This document shows, one piece after another, positions 43,299 to 52,189 of a DNA stretch of 64,000 nt (the stretch's first letter is position 1; the number at the start of each line of letters is the position of its first letter). The stretch spans positions 1 to 64,000 of the forward strand of contig NZ_JFJZ01000020.1 of assembly GCF_002115825.1 (NCBI RefSeq), written 5' to 3'. A program made the position numbers and the translations under genes. The notes beneath the pieces were generated by a model. It made no database searches. It was not told where the DNA came from and saw only the letters and a program-made list of their open reading frames with translations. Source of the stretch: Thalassospira sp. MCCC 1A01428. Its GTDB lineage: Bacteria > Pseudomonadota > Alphaproteobacteria > Rhodospirillales > Thalassospiraceae.

Positions 43299-44183
43299 AT
43301 GCAACGCCCAGCCGATATTATTAGCCAGCTTAACCGTGCGCCCGGCATTCTGCCCGCCCGCGAACAAAAAGTAGCCGATTATGTGGTGGAGCATCTTGAA
43401 GACGTCACATCCATTGCGCTTTCCGATCTTGCCAAACAGATTGGCGTTAGCGAACCAACCGTGATCCGGTTTTGTCGCAGTCTTGGCTGTGAAGGTTTTC
43501 GTGATTTCAAACTGAAACTGGCACAAAACCTTGCTGTCAGTATGCAGTATCTGGCCCCGGAACCAATTGAAGACCACATTACCGACCCGGATTTACTAAG
43601 CAGCCACGTTATCGGCACCATTATCGACAGTTTACGCCTGTTACGTGAACAGTTACCGCAGTCTGACATTGATGCCGCTGCCGATATCCTTGCACGCGCC
43701 CGACAAATTGCATTTTTCGGGGTTGGCGGCGGGTCCAGCACCGTGGCGTTTGACGCCGCCAACCGATTTTTCCGTCTGGGTATTCCTGCGCAATCGCAAA
43801 ATGATGGTTATTTACAGCGTATGCTGGCATCCACGCTGGGCGAGGAAGATGTTATCGTCGCCATATCCACCAGTGGCCGCCCGGCAGAACTGATACACAG
43901 TGCTGCGATTGCCCGCCAATATGGGGCCAAGGTAATCTCCCTAACCAAACCCGATAGCCCGCTTGCCGTTGAAAGCGACATCGTTATCAGCCTGATTATG
44001 CCCGAAAGCCCCGACATTTATAAACCCACTGCCACCCGGCATGTGTTTATGGCAACGATTGATGTTCTTGCCACCGCCGTTGCCCGGCGCAATACCGTCC
44101 GCAGCAAGGAAAAGCTCCGCCGTATCCGCTCATCGCTGTTAACCTTGCTGCCAACAGTGGGCCGCCTGCCCATCGGCGATTGA
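43299..44183 (+). CDS. RpiR/MurR-family transcriptional regulator
   Basis: This 294-aa protein has an N-terminal HTH_6 domain (about 1-80, with ALSDLAKQIGVSEPTVIRFCRSLGCEGFRDFK). A SIS phosphosugar-binding domain follows (about 120-255, with GVGGGSSTVAFDAANRFFRLG and VIVAISTSGRPAELIH). RpiR proteins sense phosphosugars or related metabolites. It lies between ridA and a KDG-kinase-like gene. It is the natural candidate for binding the three operator copies upstream of ridA and dctQ. Confidence 0.9.
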   Translation: MQRPADIISQLNRAPGILPAREQKVADYVVEHLEDVTSIALSDLAKQIGVSEPTVIRFCRSLGCEGFRDFKLKLAQNLAVSMQYLAPEPIEDHITDPDLLSSHVIGTIIDSLRLLREQLPQSDIDAAADILARARQIAFFGVGGGSSTVAFDAANRFFRLGIPAQSQNDGYLQRMLASTLGEEDVIVAISTSGRPAELIHSAAIARQYGAKVISLTKPDSPLAVESDIVISLIMPESPDIYKPTATRHVFMATIDVLATAVARRNTVRSKEKLRRIRSSLLTLLPTVGRLPIGD

Positions 44184-44273
44184 CCCGCATCAAACTTCAC
44201 GGCAAGTTGCTCTGCAACCAGATTGAAAACCGGTTTTACTTTTCACGGTAAACCCGCAAACAGGATTGTTTAA

Positions 44274-45275
44274 ATGACCAAAACTGCCTTCATCGGTGAA
44301 TGCATGATCGAAATTTCGGCTGCCAGTTCCAGTAACAGCGCCGAACCTTCATCCGCGTTTGGCCCTGCCAAGCTGTCTTATGCGGGCGACACCCTGAATG
44401 CAGCGGTCTATATGGCACGCGCAAGCAAGCTGATTTTACAACAGGGTAAAACAGCCCCGACACCATTGGATACGGCGCAAAACGATGCTGCCATTTCCTA
44501 TGTCACAGCCCTGGGAACCGACCCCTATAGCACTGCAATGATAACCGCCTGGCAGCAGGATGGGCTGGACGCCAGCCTTGTGCGCCAGATTGACGGGGAA
44601 TTGCCCGGGCTTTATGCCATTCAGACCGATAACAGCGGCGAACGCAGTTTTAGTTACTGGCGGCAAAATGCTGCAGCAAAACAATTGCTAAAAGACGGTT
44701 ATGAAACTGTCCTAACCGGCAAACTGGCCCATTATGGCATGGTTTATCTTTCGGGTATTTCATTGGCTATCCTATCCGACGCAGACCGCGCCAAACTGTT
44801 CACAATGCTGGCAACGTTACGGCAAAACGGCACCCGGGTTTGTTTTGACAGCAACCACCGCCCCCGCCTTTGGGCCGATACAACGGCCGCCAAAAACGCC
44901 TATGCCACGATGGCACCGCTGTGCGATATCCTGATGCCGACATTCGATGATGAAGCAGCGCTTTTTGGCGATGAGACACCCGCAGATTGTGCCAGACGCT
45001 GGCTTAAGGCCGGGGCGGGTGAAGTGATTGTCAAAAATGGCGCGCAACCATCCACCTATATTACCCAGACCGGCGAAAGCGGCACTGTAACACCCCCCAA
45101 AATCGACCGCGTTGTTGATACGACGTCGGCTGGCGATTCGTTTAATGGCAGTTACCTTGCTGCCCGCAAAAATGGCATCGACATTGAAAATGCCATTCAA
45201 ATTGCCCAGAAAGTTGCAGGTCGTGTCATTGGGACACGCGGCGCACTGGTTGATATCGACGATCTGGTTCTTTAG
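44274..45275 (+). CDS. kdgK: PfkB-family sugar kinase, KDG kinase-like
   Basis: This 333-aa kinase of the ribokinase fold has the substrate-side YAGDTLNAAVYMARA, VCFDSNHRPRLW and the anion-hole/catalytic motif DTTSAGDSFNGSYLA with D288. The pattern best fits 2-keto-3-deoxygluconate kinase, which makes KDPG for the Entner-Doudoroff route. AGGA precedes the ATG. Its link with a TRAP importer and a D-amino acid enzyme is unusual; either the imported compound is a sugar acid or amino sugar acid, or the gene only shares the regulator. A terminator follows. Confidence 0.82.
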   Translation: MTKTAFIGECMIEISAASSSNSAEPSSAFGPAKLSYAGDTLNAAVYMARASKLILQQGKTAPTPLDTAQNDAAISYVTALGTDPYSTAMITAWQQDGLDASLVRQIDGELPGLYAIQTDNSGERSFSYWRQNAAAKQLLKDGYETVLTGKLAHYGMVYLSGISLAILSDADRAKLFTMLATLRQNGTRVCFDSNHRPRLWADTTAAKNAYATMAPLCDILMPTFDDEAALFGDETPADCARRWLKAGAGEVIVKNGAQPSTYITQTGESGTVTPPKIDRVVDTTSAGDSFNGSYLAARKNGIDIENAIQIAQKVAGRVIGTRGALVDIDDLVL

Positions 45276-45310
45276 CCCACCACTCCAGCCCGTCGTATCA
45301 TCCATTTCAT

Positions 45311-45349
45311 AAAAATGCCCCGGCGCAATAAAGCAGCCGGGGCATTTTT
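45311..45349. terminator. Bidirectional terminator between kdgK and tamB
   Basis: A perfect 14-bp stem (45311-45324 with 45336-45349) starts with AAAAA and ends with TTTTT, so it terminates transcription from both convergent genes. Confidence 0.92.
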
Positions 45350-45362
45350 CGTAGGATACCGC

Positions 45363-48300
45363 TTAGTAATCCAGTTTGAACTGAATGCCGGCCTTGCTGT
45401 CTATCTCGCTGGTTTCCGTGGTGATTTTAATATGCGGAGATAGTTCTATTTCCACTTCAACCCCGCTGGAACCTGGCGTCGTGCCCTGTTTGGTGCCAAC
45501 ATAAATATCATCTGTCAGATATTTACCCGCCTTGACTGTTGGTCCTTCGTCACCACCATCAACACGCAAGACATCAGCACCGATGAAATTGCGAATGCTG
45601 CCAATAACATCGAGCCCGCCGCCACTGCCCGAAAGCTGAGCTGCGGCATTCGCCAATTGCACGGCTTCCACAGCACTTAGGCTGCCTTGCGATTTACCAA
45701 ACAATACCTGCGACAAAATTTCGTCCTGCGGAAGGGCGGGTTCGGAACTCAGGCTTAATTGCGGGTCGTTGGCCGGGCCTGACAAGGATGCCGTAACCGT
45801 CAAATCATCTGTTGTATAAACACCGGCGATATCAAGCAGCGGATCAGGTGGTTGTGCCCCGGAAAACGTAATTTTGGAATCCTTGATAACAAAGGTTTTA
45901 CCAATCAGATCCAGTTGCCCGCGCAAGGCACGCAATTCACCCACAATTTTCGGGTTATCCGCCCGACCGGTAATATCAAGGTGGCCGCCCCATTCGGAAT
46001 CAAGCCCCTTGCCCCGCACAAACAGGCGCCCAGGCACATCGACCCTGGCATTCAGGTTAGCGACAAAACCACCCTTATCAGCATCATCCCTTTTCTGTTC
46101 TTCAGTCTGCGTTTTGGCAAGGTTTTGAACATCAAGCTCCGGCACTGATGCCGGCAAGGCAACACTTAAATCGACCTCGCCCCGGCGTAATGTGGTTTTG
46201 CTTTCAATATCAGCTTTGTTTTCATCGCCTTTTACATCCACATCAACATCCGTCCAGACACGCAATTCATCCATTCGCGTTATCGCCATATTGCGCATGG
46301 TGATATTGGCGGTGTAATTTATCCCGTCACCAAGTTCGACGTCAGCCTTACCTGTCAGCGTGCCCTGCCCGCCATCATCGGCTGTTAATTTTGTCAGTTT
46401 AAACCCGTCATTGTTAAACACACCGTCAAGTACGATATCCTGAACAAGCGTACCATATTGCATATGTTCATAGCGCCCGTCGCGCAACGATACGGTACCC
46501 TTCCATTGTGGATCGGACAAAGTTCCGTCAACACTGGCATTCAGCTTTACTTCCCCGGCAAGCGCATGGTCGGGTAAGGGCACATAGGGCCAAAACTGCC
46601 CTATTTCACCATCCATTTTTACCTGTGCAGAAAGGGGCTGGTCTGGTGAAACGGCAAACTGCCCTTTTAGAAAAGACACATCCACCGGCAATTTGGCGGT
46701 TGCGGTAATGATGCGCATATCAGGTCGGCCCATATCAACATCGGCGGAAACCCCGCCGTCGCGCAAAGATGCCGTAAGGTTCAGGGCCAGGGGCGGCAAT
46801 TGCGCCGCCGCAGCAACACTGATATCGCTAATTTTACCATCAATATTGGCGCTGGCAGGTTTTCCCGGTTTTTCATGGGCATCCGCATTCAAGGTTAAGG
46901 TGCCATCCAGCCCGGCAACATCAAACATTGCCCCCCACGGTCCTAACACCAGCGACTTGATATCGGCGGTTGCCTCAAAACTTTTGCCCGGCGCAAGGTC
47001 AAGTTTCGCGTCAAGCTGACCTTTCCCGATAGACAGCATTGCATCGGCGGTCAGGCTGCCATTTGCGCCCTGACGAAAAACCAATGGCTGGCGCAAGGCA
47101 ATATGCTGGGTACCGACATCGGCGTTCAATTTATTCGCAGTGACCGATATGTCATTGGAAAGGGCAATTTCAGCCGCGGCATCAAGTTTGACCGGGATAC
47201 GGTTTTGCACCATGGCCTGCGCCTTTACCGTCGTTTGCAGTTTCGCCAGAACCCCCTTGATCGTGGCTGAAATTTTTTCAACCCGTGCCTCGGGAACACC
47301 AATATCCGTACCGGAGACCTTTAAGTCCAATTCCGGGTCGGCAAAGGCGTTTTCGATGGTGCCATCAATAGCAACATCATCCAGCCGGGTGGTTTCGATC
47401 CCTTGCGGGTCCACCATGCGCAAGCCCTTGGCGGAAAGTGATGCCGTAATATGTTGCGCCGCATTTTTTGCCGAAAAATCAAGGCTGGCAGTGATTTTAC
47501 CATTGGCAAATGGCACCCCGAAACCCTGCGCCATCATGGCGTCAAACCGGGTTAACGCGATGTTCCCACTGAGTGGCACGGCATTGCCTGGCAAGGTCAC
47601 ACGCCCCGTCAGGTCGATATGCTCTCCTGTCAGGCTGATATTGGATACCTCAAGGCCGGAGGCAGGCAAACCGACATCGGCATCCAGATGATAAGGGGCG
47701 CCTCGCCAGTCAAATTTGCCTGTATTCTCCAATTGCAATGCAGGGGCATTCTTACCGGTTTTATCGTGTTGCCACGCCATATGGCTGGTCAGATTAACGT
47801 TTTTAAAGGCCTCGCCCGATGTACCAAGCATTGGAACCACCAGCCTGATATCACCTTGTGGCTCGGCCAGCGGGCCATTAAGACGCACCGTTAAACGCCC
47901 GGCTTTGTCCTTTAAGGATACCGGCACCGATGGCGGCACAATACCTGGCGCCAATGCCAAATCAGCATCAAGCGACAGAGTATTAAAATCATTGGTTATC
48001 GCCAGTTTGGCGCCGCCGTTGACATTCGCGGTTTTCACACTATTCACATCAACCATCAGATCCATTTTCGGGCTGATGGTAACCGCAGCCTCGATGGCCG
48101 GGCTGGAGCCAACAACATGGTCCAGTTCGGCAATGCCAAAACCGGTGTCGGCGGTTTGCAGGACAATATTTGCTTTGCCCCCATCCGCCATATTCCAGGC
48201 GGCATCGGAAATATCCAAAGTACCCTGCCCCTGCAGGTCCATGCCCGAAATGGGTGCAAAGGCAACAAGGTCTTGGATATTGGCATGAAGAGATGCCTGG

Positions 48301-49793
48301 TTCACATTGCCCTGCGCATCAATTACCGCCTGCCCGTTCGCCGATAGCGTTGGTGTTTTTAATGTGAAATCATCAACAGTAACCTGTGAAAAATCGGCAG
48401 GGGCACTGGCATTTATCGTCACATCTTGCTGCGTTCCAACCATTGCCCCCAGGCTTTGATCATCAAACGTGTGGCCTGTGGTCTGGGCCGATGCCTGCAC
48501 GGCAAAGTCGCCATTTGTTGGTACCAGCTTTGCGTTAACAACCAGCGTTTCAAGATGCGACACAGGCGTTTTAACATTCCGCGCTGAAATTTCCGCGTCG
48601 ACATCGGGCATTGCCAAATCGCCACTGGCATGGGCCGTAACCTGCATGCCCTGCCATGTTGCCGCATCATCAATCAAGGTACTGGCGGCACCATCAATAT
48701 CAGATGTCAATTCGGCATCAATCTGGCTGTTGGCAAGGTCAATATCCGCCGAACCTTTCAGGGCCAGTAATTTGTCCCTGGTAACGTTTAATGACGTAAT
48801 TTCAAGTTTCTCGTGTTCGCCGTCATACCGTCCGGCGGTTTTTATACCGACATCACCTTGCAATGGCGCAGGCAATGCAGATGCCAGCTGGCCCAGCGTG
48901 GTTGCGGCAACATCCAGACCAAAACCAATATTTCGATTTTCACCCAACTGCACATTTACAGCACCGGCAACTTTTGCAAGATCACTGGCAGTTAATGTCA
49001 AATCGCCATGCCAGTCGTTTGCCGGGCCTCTGCCCTTTAACAACAGCGTAACATCAGGGGCCTCGTCCGGATTTAACCCGGCCAAGGCCATAACCAGACC
49101 GGTCCGGTCCAGTTTGGCGTCAATATCCGCCTTTAATTTTTGGGCATCGGCATCAAAATCCAGATTTGCGCGGATATGATCAACACCGCCATCACGGGGT
49201 TGCAAATTAACCCCCAGCACCGCCGACAAATTTTGACTGGCCGAAGCATTCGCATTTAATTGATAGGAAAAAACACGTCCATCCACCGGGTTGGTGATTT
49301 GGATGTCCGGAATTTCGAGGGTGCCAAGTTTTACCGACACAGGCAAAACAAACCCCGACCCGGTTTCATCTTCAGGCTCGACCGGTGTTTCGGGGCCCGC
49401 CCTGTCTGGTAAGGTCACAGCCATGTGCGATGCAGATATGCGATCAATATCAACTTTTGCGCCAAATAACGCCCATGGCGACCACGCGAAAACCAAATCA
49501 TCACCCTGAACTGCCAGGCCGGTTTCCGGCATTTCCAGGGTCACCCCCGACACGTCCAGTTGGCCCCACAGGCTGCCTTCAACCCGGCCCAACACAAACG
49601 TACCATTCACGGCATCCGATACCGTTTTATTGATCCAGGGGGTGAGTTGACGTAGAACCGGGCCGGTTCCAACCAGCACTATTATGCCAACCAGCACAAC
49701 AAACAGTGCCAGAACAGCCAGCACAATACGCTTAAACCACCGCCATACGGGGCGTTCAGGGATCGCACCGTTTGAATTATTCATATCAGCCAT
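45363..49793 (-). CDS. tamB: Translocation and assembly module protein TamB
   Basis: This 1476-aa envelope protein has a single N-terminal membrane anchor (about 22-45). A very long region of beta-rich repeats (AsmA-like) then spans the periplasm. The C-terminal DUF490/TamB domain contains GELRALRGQLDLIGKTFVIKDS and ends in an aromatic/hydrophobic FKLDY motif. TamB works with TamA in outer-membrane protein assembly and probably lipid transfer. Its ATG overlaps the tamA stop by one base (TAATG), so the two are co-translated. Length is somewhat above the E. coli protein. Confidence 0.92.
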   Translation of the reverse strand: MADMNNSNGAIPERPVWRWFKRIVLAVLALFVVLVGIIVLVGTGPVLRQLTPWINKTVSDAVNGTFVLGRVEGSLWGQLDVSGVTLEMPETGLAVQGDDLVFAWSPWALFGAKVDIDRISASHMAVTLPDRAGPETPVEPEDETGSGFVLPVSVKLGTLEIPDIQITNPVDGRVFSYQLNANASASQNLSAVLGVNLQPRDGGVDHIRANLDFDADAQKLKADIDAKLDRTGLVMALAGLNPDEAPDVTLLLKGRGPANDWHGDLTLTASDLAKVAGAVNVQLGENRNIGFGLDVAATTLGQLASALPAPLQGDVGIKTAGRYDGEHEKLEITSLNVTRDKLLALKGSADIDLANSQIDAELTSDIDGAASTLIDDAATWQGMQVTAHASGDLAMPDVDAEISARNVKTPVSHLETLVVNAKLVPTNGDFAVQASAQTTGHTFDDQSLGAMVGTQQDVTINASAPADFSQVTVDDFTLKTPTLSANGQAVIDAQGNVNQASLHANIQDLVAFAPISGMDLQGQGTLDISDAAWNMADGGKANIVLQTADTGFGIAELDHVVGSSPAIEAAVTISPKMDLMVDVNSVKTANVNGGAKLAITNDFNTLSLDADLALAPGIVPPSVPVSLKDKAGRLTVRLNGPLAEPQGDIRLVVPMLGTSGEAFKNVNLTSHMAWQHDKTGKNAPALQLENTGKFDWRGAPYHLDADVGLPASGLEVSNISLTGEHIDLTGRVTLPGNAVPLSGNIALTRFDAMMAQGFGVPFANGKITASLDFSAKNAAQHITASLSAKGLRMVDPQGIETTRLDDVAIDGTIENAFADPELDLKVSGTDIGVPEARVEKISATIKGVLAKLQTTVKAQAMVQNRIPVKLDAAAEIALSNDISVTANKLNADVGTQHIALRQPLVFRQGANGSLTADAMLSIGKGQLDAKLDLAPGKSFEATADIKSLVLGPWGAMFDVAGLDGTLTLNADAHEKPGKPASANIDGKISDISVAAAAQLPPLALNLTASLRDGGVSADVDMGRPDMRIITATAKLPVDVSFLKGQFAVSPDQPLSAQVKMDGEIGQFWPYVPLPDHALAGEVKLNASVDGTLSDPQWKGTVSLRDGRYEHMQYGTLVQDIVLDGVFNNDGFKLTKLTADDGGQGTLTGKADVELGDGINYTANITMRNMAITRMDELRVWTDVDVDVKGDENKADIESKTTLRRGEVDLSVALPASVPELDVQNLAKTQTEEQKRDDADKGGFVANLNARVDVPGRLFVRGKGLDSEWGGHLDITGRADNPKIVGELRALRGQLDLIGKTFVIKDSKITFSGAQPPDPLLDIAGVYTTDDLTVTASLSGPANDPQLSLSSEPALPQDEILSQVLFGKSQGSLSAVEAVQLANAAAQLSGSGGGLDVIGSIRNFIGADVLRVDGGDEGPTVKAGKYLTDDIYVGTKQGTTPGSSGVEVEIELSPHIKITTETSEIDSKAGIQFKLDY

Positions 49794-51874
49794 TAAAATG
49801 CCTGACCCAGGCTAAGATAGATTTGGAAATCGTCATCAATATTTTCACGTTTATCGAGCGGCACAGCAAAATCAAACCGGACCGGGCCAATGGCGGTGTA
49901 ATACCGTAGGCCAAGCCCCGTCGCCCACATCAGGCTGACATCTTCGGGTTTCACCCCTTCATAAACATTGCCCCCTTCAACAAACGGCACCAACCCGATG
50001 CTATCCGTGATACGTGCGCGAAATTCCAACCCGGCTTCGATCACCGACCGTCCCCCGATCGGGTCGCCATCCTGGTTAAGCGGCCCGACGGTCTGATATT
50101 CGTAACCCCGCACGGAACCGCCGCCACCCGAATAAAACCGTTTGTTAGACGGCAACGATGATCGATCATCGCCAATGATGCTGCCAATACGGCCACGGCC
50201 GGCCAAAACATAATGCCCCCTGTCATCGAAAGCATAATATTGCGACCCGTTAAGCGCGATCGAGGTAAACTGTGTGTGCGCCCCGGCAAGGCTGATATAG
50301 GGTGAAACGCTAAGTTCCATCCGGTTGCCTGTCGTCGGATCAAGGGCATTGTTGGTGTTGTCGTGGCGTAAAACACCGCGTAACCCACCCAGGTAAAATT
50401 CCTCGTTCGGAGAATCGGCACCTGTCAGGTCGGAATATTCAACCGTCACGCCATAGGTCGCCGACCAGTTTTCCCAAAATTCGCGCTCAATCCCGGTAAA
50501 GGCATTTGCAAGGTCACCGTCATAGGCATCGGTGCTATATTTTGTAACTTCGCTTTCCGCGATAAGGGCCTGACGGCGGCGCAAAAACTGGGGTTTTCTA
50601 AAACTGGCCGACGCCCCTTGCTGCAACCCTGATCCTTCCAGTTTCAGGCGCAGTTTTTCACCTTCCCCAAACAGGTTTCGGTGTTCCCAAAAAGCATTGG
50701 CACCCGGACCATCCGCCGTTGAAAAATCTATCCCGCCACCGATCGACCGGTGGTCGCGTTCCTGCACGCGCATTTCAACGGGAATTTCGCCATTTTCATC
50801 CACCGGCCCCACCGGTTTGACAATCACGGAATTAAACAGGTTGGATTCCGCAAGATCACGGCGCGTGGTGGTAACTTCCTGTGGCGAATAAACCTGCCCT
50901 TTTCCCCAGCTATGATAACCACGAATAAAATCGGCATCGACATCCTGTGCGCCAACTACGCTGATTTTGCCAAAACGCGCCTGTTCACCGGTAATAACTT
51001 CGTAAGTCACGCGCATGGTTTTTTCGGCGGTATCCGCCAGAACCTTTTTGTTACCAGCCTTGGCGAGCGGATAACCCTGATTACGAAAAACATCGAGAAC
51101 ACTTTGTTCGGCCAAAATGATCGGGTCGGCCTCGGCACGCATTCCAATCGAAAGATTTGCCGTTTTTAATTCCTCGTCCGTCATCGACCGCGTTTCACGG
51201 CTGTCATCAGGATGAATTATTGTTATTTCGGCATCGGCCAGCAAATAGGGCGTGCCGGTATCGATCCGGTATTCCAGAATAACCGGTTCCGGGGCTGCCT
51301 TACTGGCTAATGCCGGCGAATCCGGGGCTTTATCCTTGTTATCGGATGCCTCTGCTTTACCCGCTTTAACAGCCGTTTTTTTATCGGTATCTGACGTCGG
51401 CTCAGGATTTGACGCATTTTGCGCACCAGTCGGCGCCTCAATTTTATCGCCATCAGGGGTAATGTCGGTTTCGCCATTTGGCAGGCCAATATCAGCATCG
51501 CGAATATCATAATTCACAACCGCATCATAAAAACCAAATGATCGTAAAACACGAACAAACCGTTCAACATCATCGTCCGCACGCCGTTCAAGGCCAGCCC
51601 TGGTCGGTGTTGGTCGTGATTGCAAGCGAATGGCGGTGCTATTTTCCTTAAGCGCGGCTAACAACCGTTCTTCATGAGGGTCCATGCCCTGATAGGTTAC
51701 AGAATAGGGAATGGCGCGACCAACATCCTGTGTTGTGGCTGAATCCGCACCGTCACCGAATGGCAGGCTTTCAGTAAAGGAACATGCCGACAGCAGCGAT
51801 GCCCCGACCCAAACCGACAGCATCATCCTTCTTTTTCTGCATCCGCCCGAAAACGGATCAAATCTTTTTGGCAA
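49793..51874 (-). CDS. tamA: TamA/BamA-family outer membrane protein with lipobox-like signal
   Basis: This protein of about 693 aa has three POTRA-like regions followed by a 16-strand barrel of the Omp85 family (VRGYEYQTVGPLNQDGDPIGGRSVIEAGLEFR, final residue F). The signal reads MMLSVWVGASLLSACSF, ending in a lipobox (LSAC, C31), so it may be lipidated, unlike classical TamA. A segment rich in Asp, Lys, Ala and Pro (about 125-195) interrupts the POTRA region. The TTG start at 51874 is uncertain; ATG codons at 51826 and 51823 just after GAAGG would give a shorter signal. It is coupled to tamB. Confidence 0.88.
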   Translation of the reverse strand: MPKRFDPFSGGCRKRRMMLSVWVGASLLSACSFTESLPFGDGADSATTQDVGRAIPYSVTYQGMDPHEERLLAALKENSTAIRLQSRPTPTRAGLERRADDDVERFVRVLRSFGFYDAVVNYDIRDADIGLPNGETDITPDGDKIEAPTGAQNASNPEPTSDTDKKTAVKAGKAEASDNKDKAPDSPALASKAAPEPVILEYRIDTGTPYLLADAEITIIHPDDSRETRSMTDEELKTANLSIGMRAEADPIILAEQSVLDVFRNQGYPLAKAGNKKVLADTAEKTMRVTYEVITGEQARFGKISVVGAQDVDADFIRGYHSWGKGQVYSPQEVTTTRRDLAESNLFNSVIVKPVGPVDENGEIPVEMRVQERDHRSIGGGIDFSTADGPGANAFWEHRNLFGEGEKLRLKLEGSGLQQGASASFRKPQFLRRRQALIAESEVTKYSTDAYDGDLANAFTGIEREFWENWSATYGVTVEYSDLTGADSPNEEFYLGGLRGVLRHDNTNNALDPTTGNRMELSVSPYISLAGAHTQFTSIALNGSQYYAFDDRGHYVLAGRGRIGSIIGDDRSSLPSNKRFYSGGGGSVRGYEYQTVGPLNQDGDPIGGRSVIEAGLEFRARITDSIGLVPFVEGGNVYEGVKPEDVSLMWATGLGLRYYTAIGPVRFDFAVPLDKRENIDDDFQIYLSLGQAF

Positions 51875-52189
51875 CGCCCCAGTCCCTTTTGTCCCTGTAC
51901 CCGAAATTGTAATCCGGTATGTTATACGCAGTGCCGCTGGAAATGTTTCAATATCACTTTGCAGTTCAATGCGAATTCGCGATGGCTACCATTAAAAAAT
52001 GGCAACCACATGACCGTAAATTCAACGCTATTGTGCGTAACCTGTTACCAGAACACCGTCACTAATGCTGATATTTAACACAGCAATGTGTTACAGGCTA
52101 ATGATCGAAAATATATAGTCATTCCAGTTATCGCAGTCAGGCGTTTTCGTGCAACGACTGTCACTGTATCGGGCCAGAAGGTTTCTTTT
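51875..52189. other. Divergent promoter region between tamA and the ATP-grasp gene
   Basis: About 315 bp contains no recognisable gene. It holds the tamA leader, AT-rich stretches near 52085-52125, and the AGAAGG ribosome binding site of the next gene. I see no strong dyad. Confidence 0.5.

Noticed and set aside
48469-49179. 236-codon antisense open frame in tamB
   Set aside because: Ser/Ala-rich complement of the tamB frame, no start signals.
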